This document shows, piece after piece, positions 19,012 through 27,630 of a DNA stretch of 64,000 nt (within the stretch, counting starts at the first letter, position 1; each line of letters starts with the position of its first letter). The position numbers were made by a program, and so were the translations under genes. The DNA lies in contig NZ_JAUFQE010000002.1 in the NCBI RefSeq assembly GCF_030409755.1, forward strand, positions 1,302,001-1,366,000. The letters are read 5' to 3'. Source of the stretch: Vibrio lentus. Lineage in GTDB: Bacteria; Pseudomonadota; Gammaproteobacteria; Enterobacterales; Vibrionaceae. The notes beneath the pieces were generated by a model that worked only from the letters and a program-made list of their open reading frames with translations, ran no database searches and was not told where the DNA came from.

Positions 19012-20808
19012 ATGAACAATTCAGAAGACACTATTAGCCGTTCTTGGTTGATAACTCAAGTAAAAAAATACAAGTCCAAATTACTGTTTGCTAACTTTGT
19101 TGCCATTCTTGCAACCTTAATTAGCGTCCCTATCCCTCTGCTTATGCCACTCATGGTTGACGAAGTTTTGCTTGATAAGCCGGCTTCAGGGTTAGAGATG
19201 ATGAATCATCTACTTCCAGTCTCGCTGCAAACGCCAACTGGCTATATTGCTCTTACTCTCTTGTTAGTTATCCTGATGCGCTCTGCTAGCCAAGCGTTGA
19301 ATATTCTACAAGGTCGTCAATTCACTTTGGTTTCCAAAACGATCACCTACCAAATGCGTAGCAAGATGATCGATAAACTTGGCCGCATTAGCATCCGACA
19401 ATACGAAACCAAAGGCAGCGGCGGTATTAATGCTCACCTTATTACAGACATAGAGACTATTGATAAGTTCATTGGCTCGACCCTTTCCAAATTTATCATC
19501 AGCTTCTTAACGGTGCTCGGTACCGCTATCGTCTTACTATGGTTAGAGTGGCGTTTAGGGCTGTTCATTCTACTGGTCAATCCTGTTGTTATTTATTTTT
19601 CTCGTAAACTCGGTAGCCGTGTTAAACACCTCAAAAAATATGAGAACCAATCTTTTGAGCGTTTTCAGAATCGCTTAGTTGAAACCTTAGATGGCATCTA
19701 CCAGCTTCGTGCCGCTAATAAAGAGCGTATCTTTCTTGATGAACTGAAAGTTCAAGCAAATCAAGTAAGAATCGATGCCGATAAATACGCGTGGCAATCT
19801 GAAGCCGCAGGTCGAGTGTCCTTTTTATTGTTTCTATTAGGTTTTGAACTGTTCCGTGCTGTGGCAATGCTGATGGTGTTATTTAGTGATTTAACCATTG
19901 GCCAAATTTTCGCAGTCTTCGGCTACTTATGGTTCATGCTCGGCCCTGTTCAAGAGTTGTTAGGGATTCAGTTTTCGTGGTACAGCGCGAAGGCCGCGCT
20001 TCAGCGTATTAACGACCTGCTGCTACTTGAAGAAGAGCACCGACCGGTGAGTAAAGTGAATCCGTTCAATGAACATCAAGAAGTGACCGTCGACATTGAA
20101 GATGTTACATTCTCTTACACATTAGAAAACACTGTTTTAAATAGGCTATCCTTACACATACCTGCAGGTAAAAAGGTCGCTCTAGTTGGTGCCAGTGGCG
20201 GAGGTAAATCGACATTAATACAGTTGCTGATTGGGGTTTATCAAGCCGACTCTGGTTGTATTCGTTATAACGGTGAAACAACGGACGACATCAGCTTTGA
20301 TGTAATTCGTAATCAAATTGCCGTTGTTTTACAGCAACCTATACTTTTTAATGACACATTGAGGCATAATCTGACCCTCGGCGCCGAATACGATGAAATG
20401 TCGCTATGGCGTGCGCTTGAAGTGTCTCAGATGCAAGATGTGATTAAGCAGCTAAGTAACGGTTTGGATACTCAAATTGGTAGGAATGGCGTTCGACTGT
20501 CTGGTGGTCAACGACAACGACTGGCCATCGCCCGTATGGTGTTGAGCAATCCGAAGTTTGTTATTCTTGATGAAGCGACATCAGCACTTGATACCGCGAC
20601 AGAGTCCGCTCTGCACAAAGCGCTAAGCGAATTTTTGAAAGATCGCACAACTTTGATTGTGGCTCACCGATTATCAGCAGTGAAACAAGCTGATCTGATC
20701 TATGTTTTAGAAGATGGGCAAGTCACACAGACGGGAACACATGGTGAATTGGTTGAACAACAAGGACTTTATCAAACACTCTATGGCAGTGTGCAATCGC
20801 ACGCCTGA
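19012..20808 (+). CDS. ABC exporter, fused permease and ATPase
   Basis: This 598-residue half-transporter has an N-terminal six-helix exporter domain (about 25-320) and an ATPase domain with Walker A GASGGGKST, signature LSGGQRQR and Walker B VILDEATSALD. It should act as a homodimer in the inner membrane, resembling MsbA or multidrug-type exporters. Its substrate cannot be told from sequence. It has no C39 peptidase-like N-terminus and is shorter than LapB-type secretion ATPases. It separates msrC from letA, which adjoin in E. coli. It is divergent from msrC and may read into letA. Confidence 0.85.
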   Translation: MNNSEDTISRSWLITQVKKYKSKLLFANFVAILATLISVPIPLLMPLMVDEVLLDKPASGLEMMNHLLPVSLQTPTGYIALTLLLVILMRSASQALNILQGRQFTLVSKTITYQMRSKMIDKLGRISIRQYETKGSGGINAHLITDIETIDKFIGSTLSKFIISFLTVLGTAIVLLWLEWRLGLFILLVNPVVIYFSRKLGSRVKHLKKYENQSFERFQNRLVETLDGIYQLRAANKERIFLDELKVQANQVRIDADKYAWQSEAAGRVSFLLFLLGFELFRAVAMLMVLFSDLTIGQIFAVFGYLWFMLGPVQELLGIQFSWYSAKAALQRINDLLLLEEEHRPVSKVNPFNEHQEVTVDIEDVTFSYTLENTVLNRLSLHIPAGKKVALVGASGGGKSTLIQLLIGVYQADSGCIRYNGETTDDISFDVIRNQIAVVLQQPILFNDTLRHNLTLGAEYDEMSLWRALEVSQMQDVIKQLSNGLDTQIGRNGVRLSGGQRQRLAIARMVLSNPKFVILDEATSALDTATESALHKALSEFLKDRTTLIVAHRLSAVKQADLIYVLEDGQVTQTGTHGELVEQQGLYQTLYGSVQSHA

Positions 20809-20874
20809 TGTTTGTCGTTCTAGTAAGTTAAGTCATTTCGATGTTTTGACCAATGCTTCAACTTGGGAGGTCTT

Positions 20875-22185
20875 GTGACCTCCCCCTCTCATCCTGTCAC
20901 CGCTGATTCGTTACCAAGCGATCAACCATCGTCCGGACAACCACAAGGTAAGCACTTGTGCGACAGCAGTTCTGTACGACTATGCCAAGGCTGTGAACTT
21001 CCAATAGACAAGATGGACATCCCACATGGGAAGTCAGCTTACTGCCCTAGGTGCGGAACTCAATTATACCGCGGAGGCACACCTAGCCTCTCTGGAAACC
21101 TTGCCATCGCAGTCACCTGTTTATTGCTATTTATTCCTTCTCATTTCTTTGATTTCATCAGTATCCGCCTGATTGGCGTAATGATACCAGCTACACTGCC
21201 ATCGGGTGTTTTTACCTTAATGGGAGAAGGCTTCCCACTGCTTGGGTTACTCATTTTATTCTGTAGCTCTATCGCGCCGTTTCTTGTTTGTACTTCTGTG
21301 CTCATCACACACGCATCATTGCGTTTTAAGATTTTCACACCATTTCGCTACTCATTAACGATTATCCAAACCTTAAAGCACTGGATGATGTTGGATGTGT
21401 TTTTGGTGAGTGTGGCTATCTCGTGTTTCAAACTACAAGACTATTCCGATATTTTTGTTGGCCCCGGTTTAATTGGATTGATTCTACTGCAGTTATTCAG
21501 CGTTCTACTGGTGAGCCGCATTAGTGTGCGACGTTACTGGGAAGCTTGGGCGAAAGAATCAGACTACTCTTTTACAGAAAGCAAAAATGTTCACTGTCAC
21601 AACTGTCATCTATCTCAGCCTGAAGGTGACGCTTGTGTACGTTGTCACCATGACTTGTATCACCGCAAGCCATACTCTATACAAAAGACTTGGGCACTGT
21701 TATTTGCGGCTTCCGTTGCCATAATACCAGCGAACGTGATTCCAATTTCGATCGTAATCACTAACGGACAAAGGCTAGAAGACACGATCATTTCGGGTGT
21801 CGCCTCACTCATCAATACGGATATGTACGGCATCGCAGCGATTATCTTTATTGCGAGTATCGTGGTTCCAGTGGCCAAGATTCTCGGGCTTACCTACATA
21901 TTACTTTGTATTCAAATGAAACGAGCACGCTATCACAGGCAAAGAATGACCATCTATTTCATCGTGAAATGGGTAGGTAAATGGTCGGTGATGGATCTCT
22001 TCGTTATTTCGATCATGATGACATTGGTCGACCGTGGACAAATTTTAAACTTTACACCAGGTTATGGTGCTGTGGCTTTCGGTGTCGTTGTTGTTATGAC
22101 AATGCTGGCAGCGGAAAGCTTAGATCCTAGGCTAATTTGGGATAACCACACCTCTAAAGATGAGTCAGTGAATGAACAACAATAA
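20875..22185 (+). CDS. letA: PqiA-like membrane protein LetA (YebS)
   Basis: This is the inner-membrane partner of the LetB tunnel for lipid transport across the periplasm. About 436 residues carry two zinc-ribbon-like pairs, CQGC...CPRC near the N-terminus and CHNC...CVRC in the middle, each followed by four or so membrane helices. That is the duplicated PqiA architecture. I chose the GTG at 20875 because GGGAGG lies immediately upstream; an in-frame TTG overlaps that ribosome-binding site. Its end overlaps letB by 14 bases. Confidence 0.92.
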   Translation: MTSPSHPVTADSLPSDQPSSGQPQGKHLCDSSSVRLCQGCELPIDKMDIPHGKSAYCPRCGTQLYRGGTPSLSGNLAIAVTCLLLFIPSHFFDFISIRLIGVMIPATLPSGVFTLMGEGFPLLGLLILFCSSIAPFLVCTSVLITHASLRFKIFTPFRYSLTIIQTLKHWMMLDVFLVSVAISCFKLQDYSDIFVGPGLIGLILLQLFSVLLVSRISVRRYWEAWAKESDYSFTESKNVHCHNCHLSQPEGDACVRCHHDLYHRKPYSIQKTWALLFAASVAIIPANVIPISIVITNGQRLEDTIISGVASLINTDMYGIAAIIFIASIVVPVAKILGLTYILLCIQMKRARYHRQRMTIYFIVKWVGKWSVMDLFVISIMMTLVDRGQILNFTPGYGAVAFGVVVVMTMLAAESLDPRLIWDNHTSKDESVNEQQ

Positions 22186-24829
22186 CCAATCACAAACGTC
22201 ATATTCACCAGAAGTTAGAAAAAACAAAGGGATCTCGCCTTTGTGGATTCTGCCGATTCTAACCGTAGCACTTGCTGGTTGGCTGGTTATGAAGTCAGTA
22301 CACGATGCAGGACAACGTGTGCAGATCTACTTCTCGGATGCCGCGGGGTTAGTCGCAGGACGAACCACGATTCGCTATCAAGGTTTAGAAGTGGGTATGG
22401 TTCGAGATATCACGTTGTCCAAAGACCTCTCAAGTATTTATGTTGATGCTGACATCTATCCTGAGGCTCAAAAGCTTCTTTCAAAGGGAACGCGTTTCTG
22501 GCTAGTGAAACCAACAGCAAGCCTATCTGGCATTTCTGGTTTAGACGCCCTAGTTTCGGGTAACTATATTGCGATTCACCCTAGTGATACCAAAGAGAAA
22601 CCAGAAACGGTGTTTCACGCCTTGGAATCGTCACCTTCTGACTTATTGGCTTCCGAAGGTCTCAATATATCGTTGACGACCAAAGACCTTGGCGGCGTAT
22701 CTGTCGGTTCACAAATTGTTTACCGCAAGATCCCGATTGGTGAAGTTTATAACTATCAACTCAATGAGAATGCTAAGTCGGTAACCATTCAAGCGGCCAT
22801 CAAAGACGAATACAGCCATATCATTACCGACCAAAGTCGTTTTTGGAATGTAAGCGGTTTGGGGGCGAGTATCGGCTTCTCTGGTGTTGACGTACGTTTA
22901 GAGAGCTTAAGTGCCCTACTTGGCGGCTCCATTGCGGTCGACTCTCCGGGAGAAGGCCAGCCAGTTGAGATGAACACCGAATTTAAGCTCTACCCTGACT
23001 TAAAAACCGCGGGTCGTGGTATCTCAATCAAGATAGCAGTACCAGACGACAACAAGATCAGCGCAACTGGCGCACCTATCATGTACCGAGGCATCGAAAT
23101 CGGTCAGGTTACCGATCTATCGTTGAGCAAAGGTCGTGAAAACGTCGTCGCTTCTGCCGCTATTCAACCTGCATTCAGTGACTTTTTGAACAGCGGAAGT
23201 AAATTCGTTCTAGAAGAGGCTGAACTATCTCTAACGGGTATGAAAAACCTTGCTAACTTAGTGACAGGTAACTTCCTAACATTAGTACCCGGTGAAGGTG
23301 AGAAATCTCGCCGATTTACCGCTATCCGCAAGAACGAATTCAGTCAGGAGCAAGAAAAGTCTGTTGCGATTCGCCTGACCTCCAACAATTCATTTGGTTT
23401 GGATGTCGGAACCCAATTGCTTTATAAAGGCATAGCCGTTGGTTCAATCATTGATGTTGGGCTGGTTGAAAGTGTTGGAACCGGTAGCGACAAGCATGAA
23501 GTATTCATGGATGCGCTGATCGACAACCAATATGCACACCTTATCAAAAGCAATAACCGCTTCTTCGTGACAGGCAGTGCAACGGCAGAGCTTACAGAGT
23601 CAGGGTTAAGCGTCACTGTCCCGCCAGCCAAACAGCTGTTGAGTGGGTCTATTAGCTTTGTAAGTGAAGGCAACAGTAAGTCTCGCTCTAACTATCAATT
23701 ATTCCAAAGTAAGTCATTAGCAGAGATCGCGAAGTTTAATCAAACTGGTTCTAAAAAGATGTCGTTGTTTGCCAGTGAACTGCCTTCTATCTCGAAAGGA
23801 AGTCCTCTGCTCTACCGTAACCTTCAAGTCGGTAGTATTTCTAACTTTCAGCTTGCCGATGGTGGCGTAAGAATCGAAGTAACTATCGAAAACCGTTACA
23901 CACACTTGATCAACAAGCACACGGTATTCTGGAACCGATCAGGTGTTGAAGTCGATGCTTCTTTATCAGGTATCAGCATTAAAGCTGCGCCGGTTAAAAC
24001 GCTGATTCAAGGCGGTATTGCCTTTGATTCACTACCAGGAATCGACAATAAGCTTGGCAACGTCTGGAAGCTATACGCCGATTCGAAATCTGCAAGAAAG
24101 TTTGGCCGTGCGATTACCATCACCTCTTCTGGCGACCAAGAAGTCAGCAAGGGCATGGCGATCAAGTATCAGGGCGTAACGGTTGGTGAAGTGACTCTCG
24201 TGATTCCGAACTTTAACAAAGGTGGTATCGAAATTACCGCTCGCGTTTTACCGGAATACGTGGAGAAAATAGCCGTCGCAAACAGCCACTTTTGGTTAGC
24301 AGAACCGGAGATCGGCCTAAACGGTATCAAAAACGTATCGGCACTACTCTCTAAACACATCAATGTAGAACCAGGAAAAGGCGAAAAAACCACGGCATTT
24401 AAGCTCAGCCAAGGCCCCGTTCAACCTGAAGGCAAAGTGTTTACGTTGCAGAGTGAAACAAGAGGTTCGGTATCTGAAGGCACACCAATTCTATTCAGAG
24501 AACTAGAGATTGGTTCTGTAATTGACGTACAGCTAGGTGAATTCGCTGACCGTATTATCTCAACCATTCAGATCAAACCTGAATTCGCCTATCTGATTCG
24601 CTCAAACAGCGTTTTTTGGAATGTGTCAGGTGTTGATGTCTCAATCGGTTTATCTGGTGCAAACATCAAGGCTGGTACAGTAGATAGCTTGTTAAGAGGC
24701 GGGATTACTTTCTCAACGCCACCAACGAATGAACTCCAACCGTTGGCAGAAGAAGACCAATCTTTCTATTTATATCCTCAAGCCGAAGATGAATGGAAAT
24801 CTTGGAGAACCGCCATACCTCGCCCTTAG
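22172..24829 (+). CDS. letB: seven-MCE-domain lipid transport protein LetB (YebT)
   Basis: This 885-residue MCE protein is anchored by one N-terminal helix (LWILPILTVALAGWLVM). I count seven MCE repeats by their conserved turn, such as IRYQGLEVGMV, IVYRKIPIGEV, IMYRGIEIGQV, LLYKGIAVGSI, LLYRNLQVGSI, IKYQGVTVGEV and ILFRELEIGSV. E. coli LetB (877 residues) also has seven and forms a stacked hexameric tunnel between inner and outer membranes. PqiB has only three, so LetB is the right assignment. It is translationally coupled to letA. Confidence 0.95.
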   Translation: MNNNNQSQTSYSPEVRKNKGISPLWILPILTVALAGWLVMKSVHDAGQRVQIYFSDAAGLVAGRTTIRYQGLEVGMVRDITLSKDLSSIYVDADIYPEAQKLLSKGTRFWLVKPTASLSGISGLDALVSGNYIAIHPSDTKEKPETVFHALESSPSDLLASEGLNISLTTKDLGGVSVGSQIVYRKIPIGEVYNYQLNENAKSVTIQAAIKDEYSHIITDQSRFWNVSGLGASIGFSGVDVRLESLSALLGGSIAVDSPGEGQPVEMNTEFKLYPDLKTAGRGISIKIAVPDDNKISATGAPIMYRGIEIGQVTDLSLSKGRENVVASAAIQPAFSDFLNSGSKFVLEEAELSLTGMKNLANLVTGNFLTLVPGEGEKSRRFTAIRKNEFSQEQEKSVAIRLTSNNSFGLDVGTQLLYKGIAVGSIIDVGLVESVGTGSDKHEVFMDALIDNQYAHLIKSNNRFFVTGSATAELTESGLSVTVPPAKQLLSGSISFVSEGNSKSRSNYQLFQSKSLAEIAKFNQTGSKKMSLFASELPSISKGSPLLYRNLQVGSISNFQLADGGVRIEVTIENRYTHLINKHTVFWNRSGVEVDASLSGISIKAAPVKTLIQGGIAFDSLPGIDNKLGNVWKLYADSKSARKFGRAITITSSGDQEVSKGMAIKYQGVTVGEVTLVIPNFNKGGIEITARVLPEYVEKIAVANSHFWLAEPEIGLNGIKNVSALLSKHINVEPGKGEKTTAFKLSQGPVQPEGKVFTLQSETRGSVSEGTPILFRELEIGSVIDVQLGEFADRIISTIQIKPEFAYLIRSNSVFWNVSGVDVSIGLSGANIKAGTVDSLLRGGITFSTPPTNELQPLAEEDQSFYLYPQAEDEWKSWRTAIPRP

Positions 24830-24870
24830 TGAACTAAGTTTCTACACTGAAACACACACGATTCAACTTA

Positions 24871-24896
24871 AAATGCAGCCAAACGGCTGCATTTTT
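24871..24896 (+). terminator. terminator of letAB
   Basis: AAATGCAGCC, loop AAAC, GGCTGCATTTTT. It lies about 40 bases after letB and isolates rsmF. Confidence 0.85.
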
Positions 24897-24978
24897 ATTG
24901 TTTGAAGCAAATTTGGTTTAGGACAATCTCATTTTGCTTTAAACTGCGCGCATTAACGCTATAAATCGAGATACCCTT

Positions 24979-26400
24979 TTGCACGCTAACGTATATATCC
25001 CAGAAGAATTCCTGACTCATATTGAAGGCATCATGCCAAGCCATCTAGATATGGCTTCATTTGTCGCTTCTTGTCAAAAGCCACTTCGTAAAAGTATTCG
25101 AGTGAACACACTGAAGATCAGTGTTGAAGATTTCCTCGTACGCGCGAAAGACAAAGGTTGGGAACTGGAACCAGTACCTTGGTGTGAAACGGGTTTTTGG
25201 ATTACTGCAGATGAAAGTGAAGCGCCTTTAGGCAACACAGCAGAGCACATGTCTGGCCTATTCTACATTCAAGAAGCCAGCTCGATGATGCCACCGTCAG
25301 CTCTATTCCAAGGTGAAGAGAATTATCAAGCCGTGTTAGACACAGCTGCTGCGCCCGGCTCAAAAACGACTCAAATAGCGGCCTTGATGGATAACCGTGG
25401 CGTACTGGTTGCTAATGAATACGCAGCAAGCCGAGTGAAAGTCCTTCACGCCAACATCGAGCGCTGTGGCGTGCGTAATGCAGCCCTAAGTAACTTTGAT
25501 GGCAGAGTCTTCGGCGGTTGGCTACCAGAGCAATTTGATGCTGTGTTGTTAGACGCTCCCTGCTCTGGTGAAGGTACGATTCGTAAAGACGCCGATGCAA
25601 TGAAAAACTGGACTTATCAGTCTGTGGTCGATATTGCTGACACTCAAAAAGATCTGATTGAAAGTGCGTTTCACGCTCTTAAACCTAACGGTGTGTTGGT
25701 TTACTCAACCTGTACATTAAGTACCGAAGAGAACCAACAAGTATGTCATCACCTAAAAGAAACCTTTGGTGACGCGGTTGAGTTCGAGTCTTTAGAAAAC
25801 TTATTCGACAATGCAAAAGCGACGACGACTGAAGAAGGCTTTCTTCACATCTTCCCGCAGGTTTATGACTCGGAAGGTTTCTTCGTTGCACGTATTCGTA
25901 AACTTGCTTCTGTGACGCCACCAGAAGTGAAAAAGCGTTTGGGTAAATTCCCATTTGAAAAAGCCAATAAGAAAGCGCAGCAAGAAGTCGCTGATCAGCT
26001 TTTAGGCGCACTGGATATCGAGTTACCAAGTGACACTCAGGTATGGATTCGTGACAAAGACGTTTGGCTATTCCCTGAAGCACTAGAGCCGATGATTGGT
26101 GAATTCCGTTTCTCTCGTATGGGCATTAAGATCGCAGAGACCCATAAGAAAGGCTACCGCTGGCAGCATCAGGTAGCGACAACGCTCGCAACGGGCAACG
26201 AAGCCAACATTGTAGATCTGAATATTGAAGACGCACGTGAATGGTTTATGGGACGAGATGTTCGCCCAGAAGGCTTGTCAGGTAAAGGCGAAGTGCTGGT
26301 TAAATACAACGGTGCGATCATTGGCCTTGGTAAGTGGGTTGGCAACCGAGTGAAGAACGGTTTACCGCGAGAGCTAGTACGCGATAAGAACCTGTTCTAA
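24979..26400 (+). CDS. rsmF: 16S rRNA m5C1407 methyltransferase RsmF
   Basis: RsmF methylates C1407 of 16S rRNA. The 473 residues show the NSUN-family SAM motif DTAAAPGSKTTQIAAL, the cysteine motif DAPCSGEGTIRKD and the catalytic YSTCTLSTEENQ. A C-terminal PUA-like region ends in GEVLVKYNGAIIGLGKW. The start is a TTG giving MHANVYIPEEF, which aligns with E. coli MAQHTVYFPDAF as I recall it; GAGAT lies about 8 bases upstream. TATAAA at 24960 is a possible -10, leaving a very short leader. Position after letB matches E. coli. Confidence 0.94.
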   Translation: MHANVYIPEEFLTHIEGIMPSHLDMASFVASCQKPLRKSIRVNTLKISVEDFLVRAKDKGWELEPVPWCETGFWITADESEAPLGNTAEHMSGLFYIQEASSMMPPSALFQGEENYQAVLDTAAAPGSKTTQIAALMDNRGVLVANEYAASRVKVLHANIERCGVRNAALSNFDGRVFGGWLPEQFDAVLLDAPCSGEGTIRKDADAMKNWTYQSVVDIADTQKDLIESAFHALKPNGVLVYSTCTLSTEENQQVCHHLKETFGDAVEFESLENLFDNAKATTTEEGFLHIFPQVYDSEGFFVARIRKLASVTPPEVKKRLGKFPFEKANKKAQQEVADQLLGALDIELPSDTQVWIRDKDVWLFPEALEPMIGEFRFSRMGIKIAETHKKGYRWQHQVATTLATGNEANIVDLNIEDAREWFMGRDVRPEGLSGKGEVLVKYNGAIIGLGKWVGNRVKNGLPRELVRDKNLF

Positions 26401-26426
26401 TTATGCTTAAAGCATGCGAATAAACA

Positions 26427-26461
26427 AAAAGCCCAAACAACGTAAATTGTTTGGGCTTTTT
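26427..26461 (+). terminator. terminator of rsmF (symmetrical)
   Basis: AAAAGCCCAAACAA, loop CGTAAA, TTGTTTGGGCTTTT. The 14-bp stem has A and T runs on both sides. Confidence 0.9.
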
Positions 26462-26580
26462 CTATTCACATCAGATAACTCGGTACGATTAAAACAATGT
26501 CGAATCAACGCTTAATTACATAAACATCAATTCAAGTCACTATTTGCGTTATGGAAAATCGCATATCGAGAAATTTAAAC

Positions 26581-26678
26581 TAGACTTCCGTCTATCAGAC
26601 AAAGAATTACAACGATTAGCGTAGGCTCTTCGGAGCCCTTTCCCCTAAGCCCAAACAGGAAAGTTTGGGCTTTTTTTT
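26581..26678 (+). ncRNA. candidate small RNA between rsmF and the CvfB-like gene
   Basis: Beyond the rsmF terminator lies an independent series of hairpins on the plus strand: TAGAC-TTCC-GTCTA (26581-26594), GGCTC-TTCG-GAGCC with a UUCG tetraloop (26624-26637), and AGCCCAAAC-AGGAAA-GTTTGGGCT followed by T7 (26648-26678). Between the last two is a pyrimidine-rich single strand CTTTCCCCT, complementary to Shine-Dalgarno-like sequences. The flanking gene on the right is on the opposite strand, and the T run fits only plus-strand transcription. The 5' end is uncertain because I see no strong promoter. I do not recognise it as a named Vibrio sRNA. Confidence 0.55.
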
Positions 26679-26693
26679 AACCGAGAGGCTCGC

Positions 26694-27533
26694 TTATTCT
26701 GCTAAGCGAATGCCTTCTTTATCAATAGAGATTTTACCTGACTTGTACAGACCACCGATGGTCTTTTTGAACGTACCTTTACTGGTTCTGAATGCCGTGA
26801 AAATCGCTTCAGGTGAAGACTTGTCGTTCAGTGGTAAAAAGCCGCCTTTCTTCTCAAGCAGATCTAGAATCTTAGTGCTCAAGTCATCCATCTTCGCAAC
26901 ACCGATTTTTTGAAGAGACAAGTCAATCTTACCGTCTTCTTCACGAATGTTTTTGATGTAGCCTTTTAGTGATTTACCAATGAATAGCTTACCAATAATG
27001 TCTGATGGGAAAATCATTCCCCAGTGTTCGCCATTAACGATCGCTTTGTAGCCCAATTGGCTGCGCTCAGCGATGATAAGATCAACTTGTTCGTTTTGCT
27101 TATAAGTCGCAGGCGTGTTGTCTAACCATTTGTTGAACTTAGTTGTTCCAACAATACGGCTCGATGCTTTATCGATATACACATATACTAAGATTGACTG
27201 ACCTTCGTTTAAACGGCCACGCTGCTCGCTGAAAGGAACCAGAAGATCTTTGCCTTTCACACCCCAGCTCATGAATGCACCGGTGCTGTTTACACCTTCA
27301 ACTGTCATCAAACCAAACTGCCCTACTTGAGCTATAGGTTTTTCAGTGGTTGCAGCGATCTGGTTGTCAGAATCAATGTATAAGAAAACATCTAGCTTTT
27401 GACCAATTTCAACACCTTCAGGAGTAAATCGTTTCGGCAGCAACACCGTTCCATAGTCGCTAGCGTCAAGGAATACACCGAAGTCTGCTTGTTTTACTAC
27501 TTCTAGGTTGTTTATTTGACCAATATTAATCAT
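26694..27533 (-). CDS. CvfB-like S1 RNA-binding protein
   Basis: From the ATG at 27533 this is 279 residues. It has tandem S1-like beta-barrels (GQINNLEVVKQADFGVFLDA, QFGLMTVEGVNSTGAFMSWG, GYIKNIREEDGKIDLSLQKIG) and a C-terminal winged-helix segment ending in GTFKKTIGGLYKSGKISID. This is the CvfB/YitL architecture. CvfB in Staphylococcus binds RNA and influences virulence gene expression; the Vibrio role is not known to me. It is divergent from the unknown membrane protein gene at 27631, with under 100 bases between them. Confidence 0.82.
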   Translation of the reverse strand: MINIGQINNLEVVKQADFGVFLDASDYGTVLLPKRFTPEGVEIGQKLDVFLYIDSDNQIAATTEKPIAQVGQFGLMTVEGVNSTGAFMSWGVKGKDLLVPFSEQRGRLNEGQSILVYVYIDKASSRIVGTTKFNKWLDNTPATYKQNEQVDLIIAERSQLGYKAIVNGEHWGMIFPSDIIGKLFIGKSLKGYIKNIREEDGKIDLSLQKIGVAKMDDLSTKILDLLEKKGGFLPLNDKSSPEAIFTAFRTSKGTFKKTIGGLYKSGKISIDKEGIRLAE

Positions 27534-27630
27534 CAAGATTGTCTCTACTTTAAATTTGGCGGTGATTATACGTGATCTCTGATATGCTTTCGCTAGTTTC
27601 ATTCATATTTTTATATTCTAGGAGACATCG

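Noticed and set aside
19012..20808. This exporter as the missing LapB of the adhesin secretion system
   Set aside because: It lacks the N-terminal C39-like domain, is too short, and lies about 23 kb from the adhesin in a different conserved block.
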